DNA of 64,000 nt from assembly GCA_016916535.1 (NCBI GenBank), contig CP070278.1, positions 1 to 64,000 on the forward strand, read 5' to 3'. The position numbers and the translations under genes are program-made. This DNA is from Dysgonomonadaceae bacterium zrk40 (GTDB taxonomy: Bacteria > Bacteroidota > Bacteroidia > Bacteroidales > Dysgonomonadaceae). Shown in pieces: positions 23,021-32,136 of this stretch. Position 1 is the stretch's first letter, and each line of letters begins with the position of its first letter. The notes beneath the pieces are model-generated. The model saw nothing but the letters and a program-made list of their open reading frames with translations, did not search any database and was not told the DNA's origin.

Positions 23021-24637
23021 TTACTGCTTGTAAAAGCGCTCCGCCGTTTCCGCGCTGATGCGCCCTTCGGCGAGGTCACGCCGGACGGCGGCCGGGTCGC
23101 GGGCTGCCGGATCACCGTAACCACCGCCGCCGGGCGTGGTGATCGAGACGATCTGGCCGGGCTTCAGGTCGACCATGCCCGAGAAATCATTGCGGCCGTC
23201 GCCGAAGTCGAGCACGGTGCCTCGGGCGGAAGTGCCGCCATCAAGCCCCCAGGGCTCGGAGGCCACGCGGGACCCCTCGACGGTGAACCGGCAGGCCTTT
23301 TCCGCGCGGTAGACCCGGCGCACGCCCATGCCGCCGCGAAAGGTGCCGGCACCGGCGGAATCGTCCACCAGTTCGTAGCGCAGCAGCGTCAGCGGATATT
23401 CGAGTTCCAGCGATTCCACCGGCAGGTTCGAGGTGTTGGTGAGGCTGACATGGATGCCCGAGAGCCCATCCGAGGTTGGCCGCGCGCCGCCGCCGCCGCC
23501 GATGGTTTCGAGATAGACCCAGATCGAGCCGTCTTCATGGGTGCCGTTGAAGATCGCACCGGTGCAGCAGCCATTGCCGGCCGCCATGACCTTGCCGGGA
23601 AGCGCCTTTGCGAGCGCGCCATAGACGAGGTCGCAAACCCGTTGCGCGGCGGCGATGCGGCCATCGACGGCCGCCGGATGCTCGCAGTTGAGGATCGAAC
23701 CCTTCGGCGCCGTCACCGTCAGCGGGCGGGCAAGACCGGCATTGGGCAGGATCGTCGGATCGACGACCGATTTCACCGCGAAATAGCTCGCCGCCAGCAG
23801 CGAGGTATAGATCAGGTTCAGCCCGGCGCGAAGCTGCGGCGGGCCGTCGAAGGCAAGCGTCATTTCCTCGCCGGCAATCGTGATCTCGACGGAAAGCTCG
23901 ATCCGGTCGCCGCGCTGGTTTGAATCGAACTGGTCGGAGAAGCTGTAGGTGCCGTCCGGAATGGCGGCGATGCCGGCGCGCATCTTGCGCTCGGCATAAT
24001 CCTGCAGCGCCTCGCCGGCGGCCAGAACCTTCTCGGTCGTGTATTTGACGCAGAGATCCTGCATGCGCTGGACGGCGAGCCGGTTGGCGGACATCTGGGC
24101 GCGCAGGTCGGAGAGCCGCTCGCGCGGGACCTGGCAGTTGAGCAGGAACATCTCCTGCAGGTCCTGGTTCAGCACGCCTTCGCGATAAAGCCGGACCGGC
24201 GGGATGCGAAGCCCCTCCTGATAGATGTGCTCGTGGCCGCGATCGGCGAAATCCGAATGGTGGGCGGTGTTGACCGCCCAGGCCACCAGCGTGCCCTCGA
24301 CGAAGATCGGCTCGGCGAGCACGATATCCGGCAGGTGGGTCGCCCCGCCGGCATAGGCGTCATTGGCCATGAAAACATCGCCCGGCTTGATGTCGTCCAG
24401 CTCGAAGCGGCCATAGATCGCGCCGATGACGCCGAGGAAGGAGCCGAGATGCATCGGGATATGTTCGGCCTGGCAGAGCGTGTTGCCGTGGCGGTCGAAC
24501 AGCGCGGTCGAGCAGTCGCGGCGTTCCTTGATGTTGGTGGAATAGGAGGCGCGCACCAGCGCCTCGCCCATCTCCTCGACGATGGACTGCAGCGCCGAGC
24601 CGATGACTTCTACCGTGATGGGATCAATCGTGGTCAT
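23021..24637 (-). CDS. hyuB: Hydantoinase B/oxoprolinase family protein
   Basis: The 538 residues match HyuB. The sequence opens with MTTIDPITVEVIGSALQSIV and EEMGEALVRASYSTNIKERR, then QAEHIPMHLGSF, GDVFMANDAYAGGATHLPDI, and the late GGGGGARPTSDG and TPGGGGYGDP. HyuB works with HyuA in ATP-dependent opening of cyclic amides such as N-methylhydantoin, 5-oxoproline or related imides. It begins 3 bp after the hyuA stop, so the two subunits are coupled. Confidence 0.93.
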   Translation of the reverse strand: MTTIDPITVEVIGSALQSIVEEMGEALVRASYSTNIKERRDCSTALFDRHGNTLCQAEHIPMHLGSFLGVIGAIYGRFELDDIKPGDVFMANDAYAGGATHLPDIVLAEPIFVEGTLVAWAVNTAHHSDFADRGHEHIYQEGLRIPPVRLYREGVLNQDLQEMFLLNCQVPRERLSDLRAQMSANRLAVQRMQDLCVKYTTEKVLAAGEALQDYAERKMRAGIAAIPDGTYSFSDQFDSNQRGDRIELSVEITIAGEEMTLAFDGPPQLRAGLNLIYTSLLAASYFAVKSVVDPTILPNAGLARPLTVTAPKGSILNCEHPAAVDGRIAAAQRVCDLVYGALAKALPGKVMAAGNGCCTGAIFNGTHEDGSIWVYLETIGGGGGARPTSDGLSGIHVSLTNTSNLPVESLELEYPLTLLRYELVDDSAGAGTFRGGMGVRRVYRAEKACRFTVEGSRVASEPWGLDGGTSARGTVLDFGDGRNDFSGMVDLKPGQIVSITTPGGGGYGDPAARDPAAVRRDLAEGRISAETAERFYKQ

Positions 24638-24640
24638 CGT

Positions 24641-26689
24641 TCAAACCTCCAGGATGAGATTGAGGTACGGATCAACCGTGCCGGTCATTTCCGGCAGCAG
24701 CACGGTGGTTGTGTCCATCTGTTCGACAATCGCCGGGCCGGTGATGACATTGCCGGCCTTCAGCAGGCTGCGTTCATAGACCGGGCAGGTGACGAACCCA
24801 CCGGCCTCCGACATCCAGACCTCACGTTCGCCGATCTTGGCGCCCGAGGCATCGGGGCCGTGATTGTCCTGTTTCTGGAATTCGGCCTTGTCGACGATCC
24901 CGGCGGCCTCGACGCGCAGGGTGACGAGCTGGATCGGTTCCCCTTCGGCGATGAAACCGAAGCGCTGGCGGTGCGCCGCCTCGAAGCCCTTTTCGAGCGC
25001 TGTGAAGGTTTCCGCCGTGATCGGTCCGGCCGGAACCGTGACCGAGAGCTCGTAATTCTGCCCGGCGTAACGCATGTCGACCGTACGGGTGATGACGCGG
25101 CGATCTTCAGCAATGTTTTCTGCCGCGAACCAGACATCGGCCTGTTCGGCAAGCGTGGCGAAACCTTCTTCCAGCGCGGGTCGGGCGGCGTCCGAAAGTT
25201 CCATCAGCCGCGACAGGGCGAAATCGGAGCGCAGGTCGGTGAGGAGAAGGCCAAGCGCGCAGAGCGTTCCGGGCGTCAGCGGCACGATCACCGTTTTCAT
25301 GTCCAGTTCGCGCGCAAGGCGGGCGGCATGGAGCGGACCCGCCCCGCCGAAGGCCATCAGCGCATAATCGCGCGGATCATGGCCGCGCTGGACCGAGATC
25401 ACCCGGATCGCCTTCGCCATATTGGCGGTGACGACCGAGATGATGCCCTGCGCGGTTTCCATCACGCCGACGCCGAGCCTGTCGGCCAACCGCTGGATCG
25501 AGGCGAGCGCCAGATCGTGCCGCACCTTCATGCGGCCGCCGAGAATTTCGACCGGGTTCAGGGTCTGCAGCACGATATTGGCGTCGGTGACCGTCGGCTC
25601 CTCATTGCCGAGCCCGTAGCAGACCGGTCCCGGATGGGCGCCGGCAGAACGCGGGCCGACCTTCAGGAGGCCGCCGGTATCGACATGGGCGATGGAGCCG
25701 CCGCCGGCGCCGACCGTGTGAATATCAAGCATCGGCGCCTTGATCGGATAGCCATGCACATCGGCCTCGCCGGTCAGCTGGCAGACGCCGTTCTGCAGCA
25801 GCGCCACATCGGAAGAGGTGCCGCCGACGTCAAAGGTGATGATGTTGTCGAAACCGGCCATCTTGCCGATCGCCTGCGCGCCGACAACGCCGGTCGAGGG
25901 ACCGGACAGAACGGTGCGTACCGGCAGGTTGCTCGCCTGATCGAACCCGATCACGCCGCCATTCGACTGGGTCAGCTGCGGGGCGACCTTGAGGCCGATG
26001 TCGGACAGCCTATCCTTCAGCCGGCGGATATAGCGCTGCATCACCGGACCGAGATAGGCGTTGACCACCGTGGTCGACAGCCGCTCATATTCGCGGAATT
26101 CGGGCGCGACGGCGTGGGAGGCGGAAACGAAGACATCCGGCAGTTCTTCCACCGCGATCGCGAGCGCCCGCTCCTCATGCGCGGTATTGAGGAAGCCATA
26201 GAGGAAGCAGATCGCCAGCGCCTTAATATCCTCGGAGGCCAGGGCGCGGAGCGCCTCGCGCAGTGCGTCTTCATCCAGCGGAACGGCGACGCTGCCATCG
26301 GCTTTCAGCCGCTCCGGCACTTCCCGGCGCAGGTCGCGGGTGACGAGCTGTTCCGGCTTTTCGGCGAACATGTCATAGAGGTTCGGACGCTTCTGGCGAC
26401 CGATCTCGAGCAGGTCGCGAAAACCGTCGGAGACGACGAGGCCGGTCTTGACGCCGCGCAGCTCGATCAGCGCATTGGTCGCCACGGTCGTACCGTGGCC
26501 GAGGAAGGCGAGATCGGCGGCAGACGCGCCGACCTTTTGAAGCCCCTCGACCACGCCTTGCGAGATCGCGCGCGACGGATCGTCCGGGGTGGAGGAAACC
26601 TTCCAGATCTCGATTGCTCCGGTCTCATCATTGAAGAGGCAGACGTCGGTGAATGTTCCGCCGGAATCGACGCCGATTCTCCAGGCCAT
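24641..26689 (-). CDS. hyuA: Hydantoinase A/oxoprolinase family protein
   Basis: ATG 26689 opens directly into the ATPase-fold start AWRIGVDSGGTFTDVCLFND; an upstream extension to 26797 looks spurious. The 682-residue protein has GHGTTVATNALIELRG, TFDVGGTSSDVALL and VGAGGGSIAHVDTGG, the phosphate-binding motifs of HyuA. It supplies ATP-dependent activation of a cyclic amide and partners HyuB. Clustering with a FAD amine oxidoreductase and a TRAP importer suggests a cyclic amide derived from a small amine or N-methyl amino acid. Confidence 0.93.
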   Translation of the reverse strand: MAWRIGVDSGGTFTDVCLFNDETGAIEIWKVSSTPDDPSRAISQGVVEGLQKVGASAADLAFLGHGTTVATNALIELRGVKTGLVVSDGFRDLLEIGRQKRPNLYDMFAEKPEQLVTRDLRREVPERLKADGSVAVPLDEDALREALRALASEDIKALAICFLYGFLNTAHEERALAIAVEELPDVFVSASHAVAPEFREYERLSTTVVNAYLGPVMQRYIRRLKDRLSDIGLKVAPQLTQSNGGVIGFDQASNLPVRTVLSGPSTGVVGAQAIGKMAGFDNIITFDVGGTSSDVALLQNGVCQLTGEADVHGYPIKAPMLDIHTVGAGGGSIAHVDTGGLLKVGPRSAGAHPGPVCYGLGNEEPTVTDANIVLQTLNPVEILGGRMKVRHDLALASIQRLADRLGVGVMETAQGIISVVTANMAKAIRVISVQRGHDPRDYALMAFGGAGPLHAARLARELDMKTVIVPLTPGTLCALGLLLTDLRSDFALSRLMELSDAARPALEEGFATLAEQADVWFAAENIAEDRRVITRTVDMRYAGQNYELSVTVPAGPITAETFTALEKGFEAAHRQRFGFIAEGEPIQLVTLRVEAAGIVDKAEFQKQDNHGPDASGAKIGEREVWMSEAGGFVTCPVYERSLLKAGNVITGPAIVEQMDTTTVLLPEMTGTVDPYLNLILEV

Positions 26690-26726
26690 GTCATGTTCCC
26701 TTTGGTTATTGCCGTCGCGCCGCTCT

Positions 26727-28043
26727 TCAGGCGGCCTTGGCAGTCTTCGAAAAGCGTTCATACCGGAAAGGCGCCGGATCAACGCAGGTTTTTTCATTGC
26801 GGACGATCTCGGCCATCAGCCGGCCGGCGCCCGGCCCGCTGCCGAAGCCATGGCCGGAAAAGCCCGAGGACAGATAGAGCCCCGGCACGGCCGCAATCGG
26901 GCCGATCACCGGGATCGCGTCCGGCGTCGCATCGATCATGCCGGCCCAGCTGTGGGTCAGGCGGGCATCGGCGAAGGCCGGAAAGGCGCGCGTGAGGTTG
27001 CGGACCGCATTGCGGTTGAACGGCGCATGCGGCACGGGATCGAGCGTCCGGATCGCCTCGAAGGGCGTGGCCTGATCGAGCGACCAGCGGCGCGGCATCT
27101 TCAACTCGCTGACCGTCTGGCCGTTGACGCGCAGCTTCAGTTCCCGCCAGCTTGTCACGAGCGTCGGCAGGAAATCGAAGAACAGGCGGAAGCTGTCCGG
27201 CGTGATCGGCGCGACATTGGCATTGCGCTGGGCAATGGTGTAGCCGCCGTCGAGACGCTTGCGGAAGGAGAAATCGCCCCCGCCGACCGGCATTTCCGGC
27301 ACGGCGCCGTCGCTTTCGATCCGCGCCGCCGTGCCCAGAAGCTTCAGCTGCGGAAAATCGAGCCCGAGATTGCCAAGGAACAGCCGCGACCATGCGCCCG
27401 CCGCGACGACCACGCTTGCTGTCGCGATCGTGCCCTTCTCCGTCACCACCCCGCCGATGCGCCCGCCGGCCGTCTCGATCCCGCGCACGGCGCAGTTTTC
27501 GGTGATCGTCGCGCCGAGACGCACGGCGGCGGATGCCATTTGCGGCACGGCCCGTTCCGGTTCGGCGCGGCCGTCATTGGCGGTATGAAGCCCCAGCGTA
27601 TATTGCGCGGCAATGCCCGGCAGGAGTTTCTGCAGCCCGGCGGATTCAAGAAGCGTCGAGGGCATGCCGGCCTCGCGGCCATATTTCTCCCAGGCGGTGA
27701 ACTCGGCAATCTCCGCCCTGGTGCGGCAGACATAAGTGATGCCGGTCTCGCGGAAGCCGGTTTCGATGCCGAAGCGACGATCGATGTCGCGCCAGAGGTT
27801 GAGGCTTTCGATCGTCAGCGGCAATTCGGCGGGGTCTCGCCCCATCTGCCGCACCCAGCCCCAGTTGCGCGAACTCTGCTCGGCGGCAACCGCGCCTTTT
27901 TCGCAGAGGGCGACGTTGACGCCGGCCTCGGCCAGGAACAAGGCGGTCGTGACGCCGGCAATGCCGCCACCGATGACGACGACATCGGCGCGCTCGGGCA
28001 GGGGGGCCAGAAAGCCCGGACGTTGCAAATTCGGAACCGGCAT
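26727..28043 (-). CDS. FAD-dependent amine/D-amino-acid oxidoreductase (DAO family)
   Basis: The N-terminal dinucleotide motif is ADVVVIGGGIAGVTTALFLA, and a DadA/sarcosine-oxidase-like core of 438 residues follows. It includes SSRNWGWVRQMGRDP (a Q-S-S-R-N-G-like flavin contact), TASVVVAAGAWSRLF and the C-terminal LYLSSGFSGHGFGSGPGAG. The enzyme oxidises the C-N bond of a secondary amine or D-amino acid. It lies 37 bp upstream of hyuA, in the direction of transcription, so it probably acts on the ring-opened product or a parallel amine substrate. Confidence 0.9.
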   Translation of the reverse strand: MPVPNLQRPGFLAPLPERADVVVIGGGIAGVTTALFLAEAGVNVALCEKGAVAAEQSSRNWGWVRQMGRDPAELPLTIESLNLWRDIDRRFGIETGFRETGITYVCRTRAEIAEFTAWEKYGREAGMPSTLLESAGLQKLLPGIAAQYTLGLHTANDGRAEPERAVPQMASAAVRLGATITENCAVRGIETAGGRIGGVVTEKGTIATASVVVAAGAWSRLFLGNLGLDFPQLKLLGTAARIESDGAVPEMPVGGGDFSFRKRLDGGYTIAQRNANVAPITPDSFRLFFDFLPTLVTSWRELKLRVNGQTVSELKMPRRWSLDQATPFEAIRTLDPVPHAPFNRNAVRNLTRAFPAFADARLTHSWAGMIDATPDAIPVIGPIAAVPGLYLSSGFSGHGFGSGPGAGRLMAEIVRNEKTCVDPAPFRYERFSKTAKAA

Positions 28044-28053
28044 GGCGCTCTCC

Positions 28054-28770
28054 TCAGAGCATGTCTTCGAGACGGCAGTTGACCAGCATTTCCGCCATCG
28101 CCGCGTTGTTGGGAAGTTCGATTGCGGTGCGCACCAGCTCGGCCATGGTCTCCGGCTGAATCATGTCCTCAGGCTTGACCTTGCTGGTGTAGGAGCTCAT
28201 TTCGGTGCGCACGAAGCTCGGGCAGATCGCGGTGGCGCGCACGCCCTTTTCCCAGGCGACGTGACGCGTCGTGTGGGTGAGGCCCATCACCGCGAACTTG
28301 GTCATGTTATAGCCGACAAAGCCGTTGCGCACCCGCTTGCCGGACATCGAGACAATGTTGACGATCCGGCCGCGGCCGGTTTCCTCCAGATGCGGCAGGC
28401 ACAGTCGCGTCAGCCGGAGCGGCGCCTTGACGTTGACGGCCCAAAGCCGGTCCAGCGCCTCCTCATTGTCGTCGGTGAGCAGCACCTGTTCGCCGCTGCC
28501 GGCATTGTTGACGAGGCCGTCGATCCGCCCGAAATGCGCCGCCGTTTCGTCGACCCACGCTTTCGCCGTCTCGGGCTCATAGGCATCGAAACGGTTATGG
28601 AGCAGCCTATCGCCGGGCGGGCCGAACTCGGCCTCGAGCCTGGCGGTATCGCGCGCACCGAGCGAAAGCCGGTAGTCGTGCTGAAGAAGATCCCTGACGA
28701 TCGCCGCGCCGATGCCGCGATTGGCGCCGGACACCATGATGACCGGGGCGCTCTGTGGTGTAGTGTGCAT
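28054..28770 (-). CDS. Short-chain dehydrogenase/reductase
   Basis: This is a classical SDR of 238 residues: cofactor motif SGANRGIGAAIV, structural LVNNAG, catalytic serine region VNIVSMSGKR and the active-site pair in YNMTK. The residues after the second strand (GARDTARL) favour NADP. It is the first gene of the minus-strand operon, 10 bp before the FAD enzyme, and faces the TRAP operon across a 303-bp regulatory gap. Confidence 0.9.
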   Translation of the reverse strand: MHTTPQSAPVIMVSGANRGIGAAIVRDLLQHDYRLSLGARDTARLEAEFGPPGDRLLHNRFDAYEPETAKAWVDETAAHFGRIDGLVNNAGSGEQVLLTDDNEEALDRLWAVNVKAPLRLTRLCLPHLEETGRGRIVNIVSMSGKRVRNGFVGYNMTKFAVMGLTHTTRHVAWEKGVRATAICPSFVRTEMSSYTSKVKPEDMIQPETMAELVRTAIELPNNAAMAEMLVNCRLEDML

Positions 28771-28899
28771 TTATCAAATTCTCTTGCAACGTTATCTGAA
28801 AGTCGCACGCAGTTTTATGCGCTTATGTGCATCTTTATGAACGATATATTGCGGAATGGCAACTGACAATCGCCTTTCGGGACGAAAACGTGTTTAAAA

Positions 28900-28915
28900 A
28901 CGCAAGAGATTGCGT
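28900..28915. promoter_or_regulatory. Palindromic operator candidate
   Basis: ACGCAA and TTGCGT form a perfect 6-bp inverted repeat around GAGA, 49 bp upstream of the proposed -35 box of the TRAP operon. Confidence 0.5.
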
Positions 28916-28964
28916 GGTTTCTCCTGATTTTTGGCAAAAAACGTGATCCTTTTTGCGTTTTTTA

Positions 28965-28993
28965 TTGACAGTTTTTGACGGGACTGCTTACTT
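28965..28993 (+). promoter_or_regulatory. Sigma70-type promoter of the TRAP operon
   Basis: TTGACA (28965-28970) is followed after exactly 17 bp by TTACTT (28988-28993), about 80 bp before the binding-protein ATG. Confidence 0.6.
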
Positions 28994-29073
28994 TGACAAA
29001 TCCGAAGAACGAAAACGTCTCGGTGCCCGACCGAACAGCGGGCGGGCGCACAGCCTTTCGAAAGGGGAACCGA

Positions 29074-30090
29074 ATGACCATTACTAGACGTGCGCTGATG
29101 CGCAATGCTGCCCTGGCCGGCGCGATCGGCGCCCTTGGCAACCGTGCCTTTGCCGCCTCCACCGTTCGTTGGGACATGGCGGACGAGTACAATGCCGACG
29201 CGCTCTCGGGCAAGGCATCGAAATACTTCCTGACGGAGTTGCAGAAGAAGGTCGGCGACCAGATCGCCATTACCTATCAGGGCGGCGGCGCGCTCGGCTA
29301 CAAGTCGGCGGACCAGTTCGACGCCGTTCAGGACGGCGCGGTGCAGACCGCGGTGACCTTGATGACCCAGCTCGGCGGCATCGATCCGCTGTTTAACCTG
29401 TCCTCCCTGCCTTTCATCGCCAAAACCCCGAGGGAAGCCTATCTTCTCTGGCAGGCGGCGCGTCCGGAATACGAAAAGATCTTCGCCGACAACAACATGG
29501 TTCTGCTCTGGGCCATGCCGAACCCGCCATCCGGCATCTTCGCCGACCGGGCGATCACCTCGATGGACGCGCTCAACGGCCTGCGCATCCGCACCTATGA
29601 CGTCAACGGCACGCAGACACTGATGAAGGCCGGGGCGGCGCCGCTGCAGATCGCATGGTCCGATCTGATCCCCCAGCTTTCGACCGGCGCGATCGACGCG
29701 GTGCTCACCTCCGCCGATGGCGGCGTGCAGCTTTCGCTCTGGGATTATCTCAGCGACTTCACCGAGATGAACTACGCCATGGGCCTGTTCATGTGCCATG
29801 TGAACAAGGACGCATTCGACGCCCTGCCAAAGGACGTCCAGGACGCCATGCTCGGCCTGACCGAAAGCTCAGACGCCTACAACTGGCAGATCATGACCGA
29901 CAGCATCGAGGCCTCCTACAAGATCCTGCGCGACCACGGCATGACCGTCACCACCGCGGCCGATGTGCCGGACGACGTTTTCGCAACGCTGAACGCCGCC
30001 GGCGCTGCCGTGCGCGAGGACTGGGTGGCGAAAACCGGAACGCGCGGCGCTGACGTGCTGGCGAAGTTTGATGCGCTGAAGGCCGGCTGA
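29074..30090 (+). CDS. dctP: TRAP transporter substrate-binding protein (DctP family)
   Basis: ATG 29074 follows AAAGGGGAACC. The 338-residue precursor has an export signal with paired arginines (TITRRALMRNAALAGAIGAL) cut near AFAA. The mature domain shows the DctP ligand-arginine region NGLRIRTYDVNGT, then MKAGAAPLQIAWSDLIPQLS and GAIDAVLTSADG. It captures a small organic acid or amide in the periplasm for the DctQM permease. An intercistronic hairpin follows. Confidence 0.92.
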   Translation: MTITRRALMRNAALAGAIGALGNRAFAASTVRWDMADEYNADALSGKASKYFLTELQKKVGDQIAITYQGGGALGYKSADQFDAVQDGAVQTAVTLMTQLGGIDPLFNLSSLPFIAKTPREAYLLWQAARPEYEKIFADNNMVLLWAMPNPPSGIFADRAITSMDALNGLRIRTYDVNGTQTLMKAGAAPLQIAWSDLIPQLSTGAIDAVLTSADGGVQLSLWDYLSDFTEMNYAMGLFMCHVNKDAFDALPKDVQDAMLGLTESSDAYNWQIMTDSIEASYKILRDHGMTVTTAADVPDDVFATLNAAGAAVREDWVAKTGTRGADVLAKFDALKAG

Positions 30091-30102
30091 TATCTCTCCT
30101 CC

Positions 30103-30135
30103 TGCGGCTCGTCATCCCGATGATGGCGGGCCGCA
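30103..30135 (+). promoter_or_regulatory. Intercistronic hairpin between dctP and dctQ
   Basis: TGCGGC/GCCGCA form the outer stem and TCATC/GATGA the inner stem. There is no T-run. It probably tunes the ratio of binding protein to permease. Confidence 0.45.
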
Positions 30136-30201
30136 TGAATCACTTCATTCAGCGGACATGCAGCGCGGAGCCTTCCGCTGCCTTCCGTACGGGAGATGAC
30201 C

Positions 30202-30768
30202 ATGGCGCTTGAAGAACCGCATTCACATCACCGCTCCGAGGCGACGGACGACCCGAAATGGCTGCGGCTGATCGCCCATGCCTCGACCATCCTCAATCGC
30301 ACTGCGGCCTTCGTCGCGGCCTGCATCCTGGTCCTGATGACAGCCTTCACGCTTCTGGAAATCTGCCTGCGCGTTTTCTCGAAGTCCACCTTCATGGCGG
30401 ATTCGCTGGTCGGCAACGGCGTTGCTGCCGTCGCCTTCCTGTCGGCTGCCTGGGCGCTGGAGGAAGGCTTCATGATCCGCGTCAAGGTTCTGACCGATCG
30501 GGCCGGGCCGAAACTGGCCTGGATGTGCGAGTTCGGCACGCTCGTCGCGGTCGAGGCGCTGATGGTTTTCCTGGCCTGGTACCAGTGGAAGTCCGTGTTC
30601 AAGAACTGGAGCCGGGGCACCGTTTCCGAGACCTATCTCCCCATCCCCATGTGGATCCCCGAGAGCTTTTTCCTGATCGGCCTTTCGCTGATGGCCTTTC
30701 AGGTTTGCGTGCGGATCCTCCGGCTTCTGGCCGTCGGACACTCCTACGAGCGCGCGTTGACACTTTAG
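30202..30768 (+). CDS. dctQ: TRAP transporter small permease (DctQ family)
   Basis: ATG 30202 was chosen because GGGAG lies 7 nt upstream; an ATG at 30196 is too close. The 188-residue protein has four TM helices with the DctQ pattern: TAAFVAACILVLMTAFTLLE, VGNGVAAVAFLSAAWALEEG, CEFGTLVAVEALMVFLAWYQ and PESFFLIGLSLMAFQVCVRI. It stabilises and completes the DctM transporter. The next gene starts 16 bp after its stop. Confidence 0.88.
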   Translation: MALEEPHSHHRSEATDDPKWLRLIAHASTILNRTAAFVAACILVLMTAFTLLEICLRVFSKSTFMADSLVGNGVAAVAFLSAAWALEEGFMIRVKVLTDRAGPKLAWMCEFGTLVAVEALMVFLAWYQWKSVFKNWSRGTVSETYLPIPMWIPESFFLIGLSLMAFQVCVRILRLLAVGHSYERALTL

Positions 30769-30784
30769 CTGAGGAACGCAAGCC

Positions 30785-32089
30785 ATGTCCGTTTCAATGT
30801 CCGCCCTGACGCTGCTGCTGCTGCTCGTGATCTTCCTCGGCGCCGGTACATGGATCTTTGCCGGCCTTATGCTGGTCGGCGCCGGCGCCATGTATTTCGC
30901 GCTTGATTTCAGCTGGGTCCGGATCGGCTCGATCGCCACCAAGGTCATATCGTCTTCCGCCGTGTCGTGGGAGCTTGCCGCCATTCCGATCTTCATCTGG
31001 ATGGGCGACATCATCTTCCGCACGGATATCTCGAACCGTCTGTTCCGCGGCCTCTCGCCGCTGGTCTCGCGCGTTCCCGGCGGCCTGCTGCACACAAATG
31101 TCATCGGCTGCACCATCTTCGCCGCGATCTCGGGTTCCTCGACGGCGACCACCGCCACGGTCGGCAAGATCACCATTCCCGAACTTAAGGCCCGTGGCTA
31201 TGACGTCTCGCTCGCCTCCGGCTCGCTGGCCGGCGCCGGCAGTTTCGGCCTGCTCATTCCGCCTTCCATTGCCATGATCGTCTACGGCGTTCTGGCGCAG
31301 GTCTCGATCGCCAAGCTTTTCGCCGCGGGGCTTCTGCCCGGCCTGATGATGGCGGCGCTCTATTCCGGTTATATCGGGATTGTCTCGCTTATCCGTCCCT
31401 CGGTTGCGCCGCCGCATGGCGAGCCTGTCTCGTGGCGCGTGATCTGGAGAGGCGTTCTCGATCTCGTGCCGATCCTGGTGCTGATGACGATCGTGCTCGG
31501 CGCCATCTATACCGGCATCGCCACGCCCTCCGAAGCGGCCGCGGTCGGGGTTTTCGGCGCGATCATCATCACGCTCGTCACCGGGCAGTTCGCATGGCAG
31601 CTGATGATTGACAGCCTGAAAAGCACGATCCGGGTCTCCTCGATGATCCTGATGCTGATCGCCGCCTCCGCCTTCCTGTCGTCGGCTATCGCCTATATGC
31701 ATCTGCCCTCGATGATCACGGAAAGCATCGCCGCGATGAACCTGTCGCCCTATGGCGTCCTGCTGATCCTCGCGGTTCTCTACATCGTGCTCGGCATGTT
31801 CCTCGACGGCACCTCGATGACCGTCATGACCGTCCCGATCGCCGTTCCGTTGATCGTGCATGCCGGGTTCGATCCGCTCTGGTTCGGCGTCTACCTCGTC
31901 ATCATGATCGAGATGAGCGCGCTCACGCCGCCGGTCGGCCTGAACCTTTTCATCCTGCAGGCCCTCACCGGCGAGACCATCGGCAAGACCGTGCGCGCCG
32001 CCTTGCCGTTCTTCCTGCTGTTGTGTATCGGTACCGCTCTGCTTGCGATATTCCCGCAGATTGTGCTTTGGTTGCCCAACGCCCTGTGA
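30785..32089 (+). CDS. dctM: TRAP transporter large permease (DctM family)
   Basis: The 434-residue protein has about 12 TM helices and DctM signatures: GCTIFAAISGSSTATTATVG, PELKARGYDVSLASGSLAGA, LLIPPSIAMIVYGVL, YIVLGMFLDGTSMTVMTVPI and ALTPPVGLNLF. It uses an ion gradient to import the DctP-bound solute. The gene follows dctQ closely and is followed by the DeoR regulator. Confidence 0.94.
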   Translation: MSVSMSALTLLLLLVIFLGAGTWIFAGLMLVGAGAMYFALDFSWVRIGSIATKVISSSAVSWELAAIPIFIWMGDIIFRTDISNRLFRGLSPLVSRVPGGLLHTNVIGCTIFAAISGSSTATTATVGKITIPELKARGYDVSLASGSLAGAGSFGLLIPPSIAMIVYGVLAQVSIAKLFAAGLLPGLMMAALYSGYIGIVSLIRPSVAPPHGEPVSWRVIWRGVLDLVPILVLMTIVLGAIYTGIATPSEAAAVGVFGAIIITLVTGQFAWQLMIDSLKSTIRVSSMILMLIAASAFLSSAIAYMHLPSMITESIAAMNLSPYGVLLILAVLYIVLGMFLDGTSMTVMTVPIAVPLIVHAGFDPLWFGVYLVIMIEMSALTPPVGLNLFILQALTGETIGKTVRAALPFFLLLCIGTALLAIFPQIVLWLPNAL

Positions 32090-32136
32090 CGCCGCCTGTG
32101 CGGAACCTCGAAGATCCCTGACCTGAAGGCTGGAAC

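Larger units (their letters stand above)
28771..29073. promoter_or_regulatory. Divergent regulatory region between SDR/hyu and TRAP operons
   Basis: This gene-free stretch drives two divergent operons. It contains a palindrome at 28900-28915, a promoter at 28965-28993, and an AT-rich block with repeated AAAACG/CGTTTT runs. The DeoR regulator at the far end of the TRAP operon is the best candidate to bind here. Confidence 0.55.

Noticed and set aside
24227-26995. Very long plus-strand open frame (922 codons) opposite hyuA and hyuB
   Set aside because: It is fully antisense to two well-supported genes, has Arg/Asp/Gly-rich low-information composition typical of antisense GC-rich coding DNA, and shows no family motif.
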